A stretch of 64,000 nt of DNA from Adineta ricciae (Eukaryota; Rotifera; Eurotatoria; Adinetida; Adinetidae). The stretch spans positions 62,001 through 126,000 of the forward strand of contig CAJNOJ010000062.1 in NCBI GenBank assembly GCA_905250025.1. Reading direction: 5' to 3'. Under the pieces are notes generated by a model that saw only the letters and a program-made list of their open reading frames with translations, had not been told where the DNA came from and did not search any database. Each line of letters opens with the position of its first letter. The stretch's first letter is position 1. Below, piece after piece: positions 25,586 to 37,356 of this stretch. Both the position numbers and the translations under genes were made by a program.

Positions 25586-27370
25586 ATGTTCAATTTCTAT
25601 TTCGTTAGTCTCTTCTTATTGTATCACAAAATCGATGGTAAGTGACGAAATTGGCCTGTTAGATCGAACTGATTGAAATCGATTTAGAAATCAATGCGAA
25701 TATCGATGCCAAACGTCTTCTCCATGAACTGATGAAAGATTACAATAAAAATGTTCTTCCTGTACAATCGATAAATCAAAAAATAAACGTAACACTGGGT
25801 TTGAAACTCTCACAATTGTCCGATATTGACGAACGAAATCAAATCATGACAACCAATGTTTGGCTTGAACACGTAAATTTCCATTAGAAGCGAATTTTGA
25901 AATAGTTCATTCTTTTCAGGAATGGTCAGATTATAAGTTAACATGGACTCCAAGTCATTATGGCGATATTGATGTTTTAGAAATTCCATCATCGGATATT
26001 TGGGTGCCTGATATTGTTCTTTACAACAATGCCGATGGCACATACGAGGTTAATACAATAACAAAAGCGCATGTAGTAAGTGCAAACATACGATGGTTAG
26101 TATTTCTCTCTTAACGATGAATTTAGTTTTACAATGGAACAATTCGATGGAATCCACCTGTTATATACAAATCTTATTGTGATATTAACATCCAATACTA
26201 CCCATTTGACGAACAAAACTGTTCATTGAAGTTCGGTACATGGACGCATAATGGCAATCTCGTAAGATTCACTTCAATGATCGAAATGAAGAGAGAAGAT
26301 TCGATCGTTTTCTCGCATTTAGGTTGATCTCAATCATAAATCAGGACAGATTGTTGTTAAAGATGGCATTGATCTAACAGACTATTATAAATCGATCGAA
26401 TGGGATATTCTTGCCGTTGTAAGTTGATTTGGAATCAATGTGAATCTATCATTTGTATCAACTTCTCTCTCCCTCCCATCTTTGTTTATATAGCCAGCGT
26501 ATCGTCATGTTCTTCTCTACGATTGTTGCAAAGATGATCCTTATTTTGATGTAACCTTTGCATTAATTATTCGACGCAAACCACTGTTTTATATGGTTAA
26601 TCTGGTTATTCCATGTGTTAATATTGCCTTTCTGACTATTTTAGTCTTTTGTTTACCAAGTAAGGAGAAACGCGTTGCTTTCCGCACACGAACTGTCAAA
26701 TCATGCGTTATTTAGGCGATTGCGGAGAAAAATTAACATTGTCTATATCGATTTTTGTCGCTCTACAAGTGTTTTATCTTCTTTTGATTGATCTAATTCC
26801 ACCGACATCGTTGAAAATCTCTCTACTCGGCAAATATCTTCTTTTTACGCTGATTCTTGTCAATGCATCGATATTTATAACCATTCTTACATTAAATATC
26901 CATTGGCGTCATCCTAATACACATCATATGCCTGATTGGGTCAAACGATGGTTCTTTCAGATAATACCACCATTTATCTTCATGTCTAAACCACATATTG
27001 CCGATGCGATTTTGCAAATAGAAGAGAATGATATGTTAATTAATAACGAAGCCAATATGAAGCCGTTAAATGATTATATTCGAAGAGTATCGATTGATAA
27101 ATATCCTCCAATCATTCAGCAAGCAATAAAAGATATTCGATATATCAGTGAAACACAACGTGAAGCACAAAAAGATGATCTGGTTCGTAACTCGACTTTG
27201 TATGTTGTTGTCGATGAGTAAACGGTTTCGTTTAGGAACGCGAAGGTTGGCGATTCATTGCTCTTGTTATTGATCGATGTTTTCTAATTATATTTCTTAT
27301 CTTGACAATAACCGGCTCGATTGTTATTCTATTTTCTGCACCGACAACGAAACAAGAAGTCGAACCATGA
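25586..27370 (+). CDS. Nicotinic acetylcholine receptor subunit, alpha-type
   Basis: Cys-loop ligand-gated channel subunit in the plasma membrane. ATG at 25586 gives a hydrophobic leader ([17 protein letters not shown]); an intron then leads to [20 protein letters not shown]. The ligand-binding domain has [30 protein letters not shown], the Cys-loop C-x13-C ([15 protein letters not shown]) and the vicinal pair YDCCKDD, which marks an alpha-type subunit. TM1 is at [22 protein letters not shown]2 follows across a 55-bp intron ([20 protein letters not shown]), with Glu at the cation-selective inner ring. TM3 is [16 protein letters not shown]. The cytoplasmic loop is short, under about 90 residues. 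TM4 ([20 protein letters not shown]) ends at KQEVEP. The sequence looks intact. Whether it binds acetylcholine is inferred from family. Confidence 0.93.
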
Positions 27371-27753
27371 GTCACTTGTTTGTTCTTTTCCTAAAATTCA
27401 TTGTCAAAAGATTCGTGCTAACTTTTTTTTAATATGTCTATTCTTCATTATCGACTGTTTTTTCATGAACATAGAAGCAAAGTTTACCTATATTTTAATC
27501 AACTGCATGTTCTTCTCTCTTTCTAAATTAAGACAAGTCTAACCGACATTTCATGCATAAGTAACTGATGACATCAAAGATATTTACACATTATCATGTA
27601 GAACTACATATGTCAAAATGCTCTATATAAGTTAGATGAGCTTTCATGATAGCAGACGATTATTTGGCAACGTGAAAATCTACAGAAATGAGAAGTTTTT
27701 ATATGAAATTGTAGAATGAGAAAAGTTCATCGATTCTGTTTTGATAAATAACT
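27371..27753. other. Convergent intergenic region
   Basis: 383 bp between the 3' ends of the receptor gene (plus) and the ADP-ribosyltransferase gene (minus). It should contain both poly(A) regions. No gene seen. Confidence 0.5.
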
Positions 27754-29148
27754 TTAAATTGACAGTTTATTCGGAGTCACTGGTGGTTTATATTTCTGAA
27801 ATCCGCAATCGAATTTTAATTTTTTCTCTTTCACAAATTGCTTCTTCAATTCGACCCAACTCCATTTGAACGTCGAGAGAAGATTTTTGTTCGGAATAAT
27901 AACGTTCGTCAGATTGATCGTATAGAAATCATCTTCGTTGTTGGCTTTTCGCACACGTGTCACTTCGAATAACGTCCAAGGTAGGATTAAAACTTCTTCC
28001 TCATCTTCGTATTCGCTCAAGCATGGTATTTCCGGTGAAACACGCGAGAGATTGATGGCTTGATCACAAAATTCGGGAAAGTCGAAAATCAGTAAGACAT
28101 GTAAATCCTGATTGGTACTTTTCGTTGTTTCATAAGCAAACTGTTCGGCTATGAGACGGTCCTTCGATGTGGAAGAAAATGAACGTGTTTGTAATAATGT
28201 ACCTGGTGTTTCCATTGCGAGTTGATAGCCTAACAGTTGTTCGTACGTTAAATGCATACCACGATAGACACGCCCTTTGAAATATCGTTCTTTTAATCTC
28301 GGTAGATGGATAAATATTGGTAGAGCTAACGGTAAACAATCTTCTTTTAATTGATGATAGAATGGTGTTTCTAATGTGTATAAATGAAGTAAAAGTTCGA
28401 TGGAACTAGGTTTTTCTTCGTATTGCTCGATTAGGTCACTGATTTTAACATCATCGTCGAATTGATTGCGATGAATTTGTTCGACAATGTGATTTAATCG
28501 TTTAGTTATGGTATGATGATCTAGTGGTTCATCGGAATGAAGATGATTGATACAAAATCGGCCGACACGTGACTGACACATGGCTTTTGAGCTGGCTGAG
28601 TATTCAATTGCGTGTTCTTTCTCATCTTCATTCTTATAAGTTTGAATCGATGAAGTTCGTGGAGCTTTTTGCGACTTTTCATTATCAGTATCATCGCCAT
28701 TGTCTTCATCACTACTTTCAGCCCGATCAACTCGAACGATATCAAAACAATCCGACGAATTTTCTTCATAAAACCGTGAAGAGAACTTCTCCGTTGATTT
28801 AGTATTGTTTTGACGAAGAAATAATGAACGCACTGATTCAGTATTTGATTCGGCGATATCGTATGCACTTTGATTGTGTTTGTTCAGCGAAGCTGAACGA
28901 TAGCTACCATGTCTTAGAAGAAGTTTGACAATATTTTCATGACCATTCGCTGCTGCAACATGTAAACAAGTGTTACCACCGTAGAGAGGCTCTGCCCGGT
29001 TCAAATCGTGAAGAGAATATTGCAATAGAAGAGTACGAACTTCATCTTCCTTACCATTGCGGCAGGCTTCATACAGTGGAGTGATCGAATTTGCAGATGG
29101 CGGGGTCGGAGAAGAGTTTCGTCTAAGTTTGCTACTATTAAGGCCCAT
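27754..29148 (-). CDS. Ankyrin-repeat / arginine ADP-ribosyltransferase fusion protein
   Basis: Single-exon 464-aa protein. It begins MGLNSSKLRR, a near-perfect N-myristoylation signal (Gly2, Ser6, Lys7). Residues about 22-100 hold ankyrin repeats (TPLYEACRNGKEDEVRTLLL, NTCLHVAAANGHENIVKLLL). An acidic Ser-rich linker follows (about 120-180). The C-terminal half is an R-S-E class ADP-ribosyltransferase: VYRGM gives the Arg, RSFSSTSKD the S-x-S, and EYEDEEEVLILPWTLFEV the ExE loop, where E-x-E is the signature of arginine-modifying enzymes. Known family role: transfer of ADP-ribose from NAD+ to protein Arg. Most ecto-enzymes of this class have signal peptides; this one lacks one and appears to be cytosolic and membrane-tethered. 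Target unknown; ankyrin repeats probably select it. No truncation seen. Confidence 0.88.
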   Translation of the reverse strand: MGLNSSKLRRNSSPTPPSANSITPLYEACRNGKEDEVRTLLLQYSLHDLNRAEPLYGGNTCLHVAAANGHENIVKLLLRHGSYRSASLNKHNQSAYDIAESNTESVRSLFLRQNNTKSTEKFSSRFYEENSSDCFDIVRVDRAESSDEDNGDDTDNEKSQKAPRTSSIQTYKNEDEKEHAIEYSASSKAMCQSRVGRFCINHLHSDEPLDHHTITKRLNHIVEQIHRNQFDDDVKISDLIEQYEEKPSSIELLLHLYTLETPFYHQLKEDCLPLALPIFIHLPRLKERYFKGRVYRGMHLTYEQLLGYQLAMETPGTLLQTRSFSSTSKDRLIAEQFAYETTKSTNQDLHVLLIFDFPEFCDQAINLSRVSPEIPCLSEYEDEEEVLILPWTLFEVTRVRKANNEDDFYTINLTNVIIPNKNLLSTFKWSWVELKKQFVKEKKLKFDCGFQKYKPPVTPNKLSI

Positions 29149-29376
29149 AGAAAAATGGATAAAAGTCAGTTATGCTTGAACGCACATAAGTGTACTTTTC
29201 GATGGTGTGCATATACGTGGGCACACTCAATTAGTCATCAGAGTACGAAATACGTCCTTTCGTCGTCATAGAATATACGTATATTGAAGTCAACCTGGAT
29301 CATTCGATGGTAGAAATCCTATTTATTCTCTTTTCTAAAGAAATCTATGAGAAAATTGCGCACAACATGAAAATAG

Positions 29377-32020
29377 TCAGAAGAATTTTTTCGATACAAT
29401 TAAACTCATACACAAAAATAAAAGATATGATATGTGAACTAGTTCTGTTCGGTTTGAATTATTCTTTGTATCACATGTCCATCCAACTTGTAACTGTCCT
29501 TGTTCAACTAGTTCTTCGAGATAATCTCTCAACGGTTGAAAATAACGCAAACATGCTTGAGCAGAAAAGGTTCGTACACCAGCAAATTCTTCTAGAATAT
29601 CTTGCCAAGGTTTGGATATACCCAAACCAAGTAAGATCCTAAATGGTTTCGTTTTAGCAAACAATTCTGTAGAATATCGAAACATACTTAAGTTTTTTTC
29701 CTGCAGCCACCGATCCGTGAAGATCACAGAGATGTAATGGACCTTGGTGACCCGCTTCTCGGCATAGGACATCGAAGATTTGAAATTGGAAAACATGAGC
29801 GAGAAAGTATCTAAATCGATCTTTCAAGTTCTTCTGAAGAAAATCAAACCAAATGCGTTACTTGATATAGGACAAATCAAAAGCGACGTGAAGTTTAGTA
29901 CCAGCATCGAAGTATCGTTCGTTCCGCGCTTCGCTCGGCTTCATACCTTGATATTCGCAGCTAAATAGAGGAAAAACGAGTTTCTCGAATGTTCTATGCA
30001 TTAAACGCAGTAGTTTACACCAGCTCCCAATAACGTCGATTGTATTCAAATGGTTGAATCGATCCATTGTAAACTGACCAACGCCATGTATCAAGTGCAT
30101 ATGCATAAGGCGGTAAGAACAATCGACTTAACCCTTGTGATATCAAGAACTTGACTGTATCCTCTTCAATGACAAATTATTATTCGTGCGGAAGCTTTTA
30201 TCTGAAGAAAGACTCACCACGTGATGATGTGTAATCGTCTAGCAGACCGATACGTTTTAAATGTGTCGGCGACATTGTTGCTAATGCAATGGCATCACCG
30301 ATAGCTTCACTAAATGCTCCATGTGGTGAACGGCGAAACCAAAATGGCAATGATTTATATTGCAAATAATGTTGGATATGGCCCATTTCATGGTGAACAA
30401 CATAAAAATCACGTGATGTTAAAGTTGTACACATACGTATTCTGCGAAGAAAAAGCTCATTCACTGACTAAAGCGAAGAGAAAAATCTATACCGAACATC
30501 GTCGTATTTGTACACATCAAATGCCGTTGGATGACAAGCCATGTGACGATTAGGAATCTTTTTGAAAACTGATAAATTCCAAAATCGTTCAGGAGCTCGA
30601 GTTAGATTCAAAGAGACGAAGAATTCATCCGCGTAACGAAAGATTTTTTCTTCGGTAAAATTCTAATACAAAATACGTTTTAATCATCATTTACAAGCAA
30701 CAAAGACAAACAAAACGATACTTTTCGTTTCATTGCCGGTCCTAGGTCGATTCCTTTGACATGAGGAAATGGTAGAACATCTTTTTCTAAGTATGTCATC
30801 ATCGAACCGAAAACATCCTCTAAATAAACAAAGAAGGCATTGGATAAGATTTTCTTATAAATCAATTGTTACTTGTTAAATGAATTGGAATGGGCTGATC
30901 AAGTTGGATAAGGCCAGGATACAATTTACTCATCTGTTGTCTTATATAAGCATGTAGAAGTCGGTGTAATGGTTTCAGTTCTTGCCATAACTGTTCGACT
31001 ATCCGACGTTCTTCATCATTTGTCGTAGATTCAGTTTTATCCGTCCAACCTTTGAAGAGAGTGAAAATCAAAATCGATTGACGAAATAAGAATCAGAAAA
31101 TCCGGGGAAACAAGAACACATATTTTCAAAACTGTCAGAGCTCAAAATCGATGAGATAAGAGAAAAGCTCGATGAGATTTATTTAAGCATTTAGATATGA
31201 GAGTGGGTTACTGCTGAGGTACGGTTCTGTTTGGCTTGCTGATTTTGTACACTAATCAACGTTGAATAATAATCACGCATGGGAATCGGTACTTCATAAG
31301 CTGCATTCCAGAGCGATAATAAATCGTCGGGCGATTCAAGTGAACCAAGTGTTTCCTGTACTTCTAAACATTAACGATTTAAACAGTGATCAACATGTTT
31401 TCTGTCTAATTGAATGAACGAACCATCGACACCTAATCGTGTGCCGTTCCAAACGAATTTCCGATGATAAATTTCTTTCATACGAGCTTTTAATTTTTGT
31501 AATTCTAATTTGATCGTTGTATCACTTTCTCCGGCATCACCGATTGCTTGTGTACGTAATAATAACCATTGTATCGAAGACTCATTCTGAGCGATCAAAT
31601 CTTTGAATTTTCGTCCAACGTTAGCCACAGTTTTCAAACAAGCTCGATAAATTTCGTAATTCTTCTCCTGAATTCAAACAAAACCATGCTAATCGTATTC
31701 GCGCAAAACACTTACCGTAATACGTCTCCTATGCGAATCATTCAAATGTAAATGTGTTTCAAATTCCGATGACGAGGTTATATAAGCAAGAGTAGTTAGA
31801 TTCTTATCATAAATATCCAGAATTGACTTCGCCTACAAATCCAAATCGTTTTACATCTGGCAAAACCTAACTAACTTACATATTCTTCTTGTTCTTTCAT
31901 TGTCATTTTATCTAATTTTTCTTGATCAATATCAATATTATTACATTCGACTATATCCGCGATGTTTTGACAAGAAATATTCAATATACCAAGACACAAA
32001 ATCGTCCAAACTGTCCTCAT
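29377..32020 (-). CDS. Angiotensin-converting-enzyme-like M2 metallopeptidase (divergent)
   Basis: Single-domain ACE homologue. ATG at 32020 gives signal peptide [16 protein letters not shown]. Zinc site: HHEMGH in [16 protein letters not shown], and third ligand Glu in [13 protein letters not shown]. Also seen are [60 protein letters not shown] and YFQPLRDYL. The tail after GWTCDT is hydrophobic ([15 protein letters not shown]), a probable membrane anchor. Oddities: the usual GDMWAQSW segment reads KDVFGSMM at the exon joint near 30810; the YIRYF Arg (chloride site in human ACE) is Lys (YIKYF); and a stop TAA lies in frame near 31374 unless a 69-nt intron is removed. Zinc chemistry looks intact, but substrate choice probably differs from ACE. 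About ten exons. Confidence 0.88.
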
Positions 32021-32484
32021 TTTCTTCTCTAAACACACACATACACAAGTTCAAAGCTGATGTCTTGATGACACTTACATGTTAATGACAATTGCGAATG
32101 TTTTCCGAATATATAATTATGTGTTTATGTTGCTGTTGAAATGACAGATGATCGACAGACGGATACATACGTATACGCAGAAAAAGAGAGAAAGGAGAAC
32201 TTCTCTCGAAACATTGATTGCTTATAGCAGTGAATTGTAACATTGGAAATGTGTTTATTGATATAAGAAATACTGTCGTTATTCTTGCAATTAGAATGAC
32301 TCGATGTTACGCCAGAAAATATCGTACTATAAAACAAAGTTCTGTCTTTCTTTTCGATACCATCAAATTCAATGAATACAGTGATTTGTTTCGCTTTGAG
32401 GTTGTAGAATAGAAATTTATTAATACTCATTTTACAGATATGTTGTACATCCGTCGAAAAATATGTATAATAAGTGTATCTTAA
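32021..32484. other. Intergenic region, Rab gene to ACE-like gene
   Basis: 464 bp between two minus-strand genes. Ends with an acceptor-like GTGTTTAG eight nt before the ACE-like ATG. No gene seen; short frames here have no motifs. Confidence 0.4.
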
Positions 32485-35320
32485 CTAGCAACAACTGCTT
32501 TTCTTTGTTTTAGATGTGACATCAATCGTGTTTCCACTGTTACGTAATTGATCATCTTTTTCTTGCATTAATCTAAAAAGAAAGATCGAATTTATAGGAT
32601 AAGTTTATGTACTGAAATATTACCGGGTCATAGCTTCCATAATTTCTATGACTGATGTTCCCAGTCGAGCACTGCATTCAAAAAACAAACATCCATACTC
32701 CTACGTACAAATTATACCAGAGTATAGGAGAATGTTTTCTTTTAAAGGAAGGATTTACGTCTGCTAATTTTGTTCCATCTTTATATTTCACTGGTCTTCG
32801 TTCATCATCATTGCATAGATCGATCTTATTTCCTACGAGTGCTATCACACAATCTTCAGTAGTCGATTCCTAGAAGAATAAGACGAAAAAGTATACTATA
32901 TCTTTCTTTCTCTTGAGAGATCATATACTTGAATACTTGTCATCCATGCTCGAACATTACGAAATGTAGTCTCAGATGTAACATCATAGACAAGTATAAT
33001 CCCATCAGATTTACGGAAATATTGTTTTGTTATACTCCGAAATCTATCATTGAAGAAACAAGTAGTGGCTTTTTGAAGATGCACTCAATTGTAACGAACC
33101 GTTCTTGACCAGCCTGAAGATAATTATCAAAGAGAGAGAGTGAAAAAGAAAGATATCTCCTTACAGTATCCCATAATTGCAAGGCAATAATACGATTATC
33201 AATGTTAAGCATTTTTGCTTGAAGATCGATACCGATCGTTGCTGAAAAAGCTTCTCTGAAACTATCTGTACAAAACCGCTGAATAATACTAGTTTTTCCG
33301 ACTCCACTATCACCTAGAAGAAAATTGTTCAAGAAATTCTTCGAAGAAAAAAACAATTTCAACCAACCGATAAAAGCTACTTTATACACTCGATCGGGTA
33401 CTGCATTCTGGGGAACATTCTGAACGAGAAGAATATATTCTTAAGACCGATATTTTTTTCACTCTACCATCAATTCGGAATGTTGCAAAACCGAACTTGC
33501 ACCAAGAGGTTGTTGACGTCTGCCTAACCTTGGAATATTCAATCAAAATAAAGATAACGTAATAACAATAGTACGATTTTTACCCTTGATTTTGCTTCGA
33601 ATCTGCATCGTTGTCCGATGGGAGTACAACATCATCGTCTACTTCAGGTTCACTATCACCTCTACAGATAAAACATTACGTAGGTTGCATTTGTGTCATA
33701 TAAATCATCATCATTCGATTGAAAATCTCATTAACCATCTTTCCAGATCAGAAAACCATGCGATTGCTAACCTTTCGAAATGTCCTGGTAATATCAGTCT
33801 GTATCTTTCGTATCGAACATATGGACGATATTTTCTGTATCAATTATCAAGATCAACCTTTCTGCTTTTCGGCTAAGAAATCGATTTGATGACATTCTCA
33901 ACTATACCTGTGCGGCGAAGTAAAATAATCTGACAGAACCGAACCCTGTCGGCGTAATGTATGATGTGTTGGAGATAAATCTCGTCCTTGCGACTAAAAT
34001 AAAACGTTGTATTGAACGAATTTTTTTCTTAGAGAAACTTACACTAGCACTGTGGTGCATATCGCGTTCATCAACCAATCGTTTGTTTAAAGTTCTAGAA
34101 AATATAAATTAGGTTTGATTTCGAAAAAGACTTTCCAAACAAACTTGAGTGTATCCAATTCTTTGACCAAATTTTCACGTTCAATGGCAAGATTTTCTGT
34201 CAAACTCAACGTTTGTCTAAATAAAATCAATATTCATTTGCTCAATACTTTCTCCGACGAACTTTGCACGATCACGTTTTTCTCTTTTCGTTTGGATTTG
34301 TAATTGTGAGATGTACTGTTTTGAATCTTCTAAATCTTGAATGATCTGTTGTAATTGTTGTTCCAACTGTATCTTTTCCTGTAGAATACACAAACAATTT
34401 GTTGACAAACAATCTTGGAAATTCAGAGCAGACCTTTTGTAGTCGATCGTTATCGTTCTTCGTTTCTGCTTCATTCAAATTCGTGTGAAGTAGTTTCAAT
34501 TCCAGTTCTTTCTGACTTTTTGTTATATCGGCTAACTGTTGCTCTTTGATGCGCAGTTCTTTTTCCATTTGCTCGCGAATTTCACGTTCCTTCAATTTTT
34601 CCTAACAAACGAAAAAAGAACCAAAACTTGCTCACTGATCATTTCTAATCAAAGTTTACCTCTTCGAGAACTTTGGCTTTTTCAGTTTTTATTTGCTGTT
34701 CCATTTCGTCATAAAGTTTCTTTATTTCGTCATTATATACATTCGATTTACTCTGTAACGCCGCTTCAATGCTACGGTGATCAGATTTCGAACGTTTGAT
34801 CTCTTCAGTCACTTTTCCGATAAATTGCTCGAATTGTCGAAGTAACGTTGGATCAGTTTCACGTAATTTCATCCACAATCCCATGATTGTTTCTTCATCA
34901 TCATACAAATTCTTTGCACCTAACGTTTCCAAAGCATCTTGAAATACTTGTTTCTCCTCTTCTTTCTCATCGACTTCATGTCCGACGAATTCTTGCTCAT
35001 CATCATTGCTACATTTCATTTGATTTCCAAGAAACATTCCAAAACCGGCTAAACGAAAACAAAAACCCAGCTCTTTCATATAAATGAAAGAAACACAAAA
35101 GTCAGCTTTACTCACAGGTAAATTCTTCTAGTGTAAGAAAACCATTATGATCGATATCTAATGAATCAAAAACATCTTCTAATTGTTCAGGTTCAACACC
35201 CAAATCATCCCGTAGACGTTGCATATCTTTCTTAATAATGAAACCTTTCTGTTCCTTATCGCATACATTAAACAATTCTTCGGCTTTAGAAGCTATCATA
35301 TCTTGAATATTGTCCGTCAT
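32485..35320 (-). CDS. Large Rab GTPase with EF-hands and coiled coil (RASEF/CRACR2A type)
   Basis: Multi-exon gene, ATG at 35320 (MTDNIQDMIASKAEELFNVC). Two N-terminal EF-hands: loop 1 DKEQKGFIIKKD is degenerate, loop 2 DIDHNGFLTLEE is canonical, so one Ca2+ site is likely. A long acidic, Gln/Glu-rich coiled coil follows (EQQLADITKSQKELELK, EKIQLEQQLQQIIQDL). The C-terminal Rab domain begins YKVAFIGDSGVGKTSIIQRF (P-loop), then SATIGIDLQ (switch 1), LQLWDTAGQERF (switch 2), YFRKSDGIILVYDVTSE and a NKID-type base motif. It ends KTKKSSCC, a double-Cys prenylation site. Known relatives (CRACR2A, RASEF, Rab44) link Ca2+ to vesicle or dynein transport. Which of these is the closest relative cannot be decided by eye. 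Acceptor-like ATTTAG lies ten nt before the ATG. Confidence 0.92.
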
Positions 35321-36159
35321 GTTGGTGTATCTAAATTCCAAAATGTCTCGTCAGAATCAAAGTCAAAAACGTGTATATTTCGTGTCGAATTCTTCTGCAT
35401 CATATGTCTGATACAGCTGTTGCTAGAGTAGAGGTTTCTTTGCATATCAACATTGCTGTTTTTCAAACCAAACGCTTTTTATATTCAAACGATAGAATAG
35501 TTTAGCTCGTAATAGCGATCGATAAATAACAAGGTGGAACTTAATACACTCTGCGCCGATAAATTCATGAATAATCGCATTTTTACAGTCTTTTTTTTAT
35601 GTTTCTTTCATATTGATATGTACATAGGGAAGAGAAAATAATATGTTATCGGTGCGCGGATCTCGACAGCTGCCGCGAGAACGGTTTGGATCAAAGCGCT
35701 TGGTTATGTTTTTTTCGAAAACGTCGCTTTTCATTAGCAATGAAAACGATGCGTAGAAATCACATCGAATTGTCGATCACGCAGTCATCATTACACACTC
35801 AATGTTTGATTGACTCATCGCACAGGCGATGTGAAACACAGAATCTGTCATAGCAACGGAAAGAAATTGTTTGTTTTTGTCTAAGGAGGAGAACGACAGA
35901 TGTTCATGTTTAATATTGACAGAATGTGAAATCATGTGTAACCATTCTGCTAAGTCTAGTTCGGAATCGAATCGAATGATTTACCATGCTATTAAGTAGA
36001 TCAGTTGTAGGTATTCTAAACGAAATAATGGAATAAAATTCGAAACAAGAACGATTAGAAGCTGTTTTCTTTTCACAAGTGAGACAACTCGAGAACAAAA
36101 AGAACAACATCACAAGATTTCATTTAATGCATGCTTGCCGTTTTCTTTTCTCATTCTAA
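35321..36159. other. Divergent intergenic region (Rab / two-TM protein)
   Basis: About 840 bp that should hold the promoters of both divergent genes. No ORF or element recognised. Confidence 0.4.
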
Positions 36160-37178
36160 ATGAAGCCTTTGAGACAGCCAGTGCGGGGAAATAAAAAATC
36201 CACTATTCAACCAGTGGTAGTCACCACTGAAAATGTATGTATCCTAGGGATTTAATTTATCTTAGAAAAAGCTCATACGTTTCATTTTAGAAAATTATTC
36301 CAAAAGTTTCCGAGCGAACAAAACGAAAGAGGCGAGAAGAAAGAGAACGCAGATTGAAACCGAGTATATGCTCGAGTACTCTAAACATATGTGGTGTTGC
36401 TTGTCTCTATATTTTCTTAGTTCTGTGCGTTCTTATTGGAGTTGGTTCGTAATTTTTTTTTGTTCCTTTGTTCAACAGATTACTTACAACTCTTCGTTCT
36501 AGGTGGAATAGTGGTTTGTGCTATATATTTAAGTAAGTGATTTGTTAATGTCCCTCATAACAAACATTTATTATTACAGATGCGGACCCTAATACACAAA
36601 TCTGGAAGATTATTGGCATTGTCCTAGGTGCTGTGATATGTCTGATTGGAATTATTCTTATACTTATTAGCATATTCAAACAAACACGTAATCGATCATG
36701 GAAACTGACCAAAGAAGAAACTCTTGTTGATCACGATACATATTATACTGATGATGTCGAAGACTTAGATATCAAGGATGTCGATACGAATCCAAGAGAT
36801 ATTCGAGAAATGCAAGAAACAGCTTCATCACCCATACAATTTCCATCATACAGTCCAACGAAAGCAATATCTACTGAATCTATTTTTCTACCCGAACATA
36901 CCTCAGTTGCAGTTCAAACTGAAGAAAATCCACCTGCCAAAGCAAAAACACATACAATTATTGATCGATCAAAGAAACCTTCGACAACAATTGAAACTCA
37001 AACAAAAGTGAACTCAGATTCAACAGACACGATTTTCTTTCGACGTGTACCGGTTCCAACAGCAAAAGTTGTCGTTCAACAACCTCCAACAAAAGTAATG
37101 ATCGTTCGAGTACCAAACACAGCTGGTGAATTGATTCTTCAACATTCAAGAGAACTATCAATGAATGACAGAAAATAA
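36160..37178 (+). CDS. Unrecognised two-TM membrane protein
   Basis: Four exons: ATG at 36160 (MKPLRQPVRGNKKSTIQP), introns at about 36235-36290, 36447-36503 and 36532-36579, all GT-AG and frame-preserving. The N-terminus is very basic (RTKRKRREERERRLK) and is followed by TM1 (GVACLYIFLVLCVLIGVGGI), a short loop (NADPNTQIW) and TM2 (IGIVLGAVICLIGIILILIS). A C-terminal region of about 175 residues is hydrophilic, Thr/Pro-rich and lacks motifs I know, apart from SxxxQTE-like phospho-candidates. Topology by positive-inside rule: both ends cytosolic with a tiny outer loop. No signal peptide. I do not recognise a family. Confidence 0.7.
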
Positions 37179-37356
37179 CAACTCACAGCGCAAGACAATG
37201 TGAGAAAGAAAGATCATTGTAGAGATCTGTTTATTTTTTTTATAATATGTAACGCACCAAATGTGCCAATGTGATAGTTGAAGAAGGCTAGTCCATAACG
37301 GATCAATTTTTAGATTGTGTTATCTTTCTTCGTTTATTTCACAAAAAACTTTTACC

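Noticed and set aside
26640..26720. Apparent stop after TM1 in the nicotinic receptor gene (possible pseudogene)
   Set aside because: A 55-bp GT-AG intron removes it and restores [12 protein letters not shown], the expected TM1-TM2 junction.
36778..37011. 77-codon plus frame inside the two-TM gene
   Set aside because: Shifted frame of the real, better supported exon.
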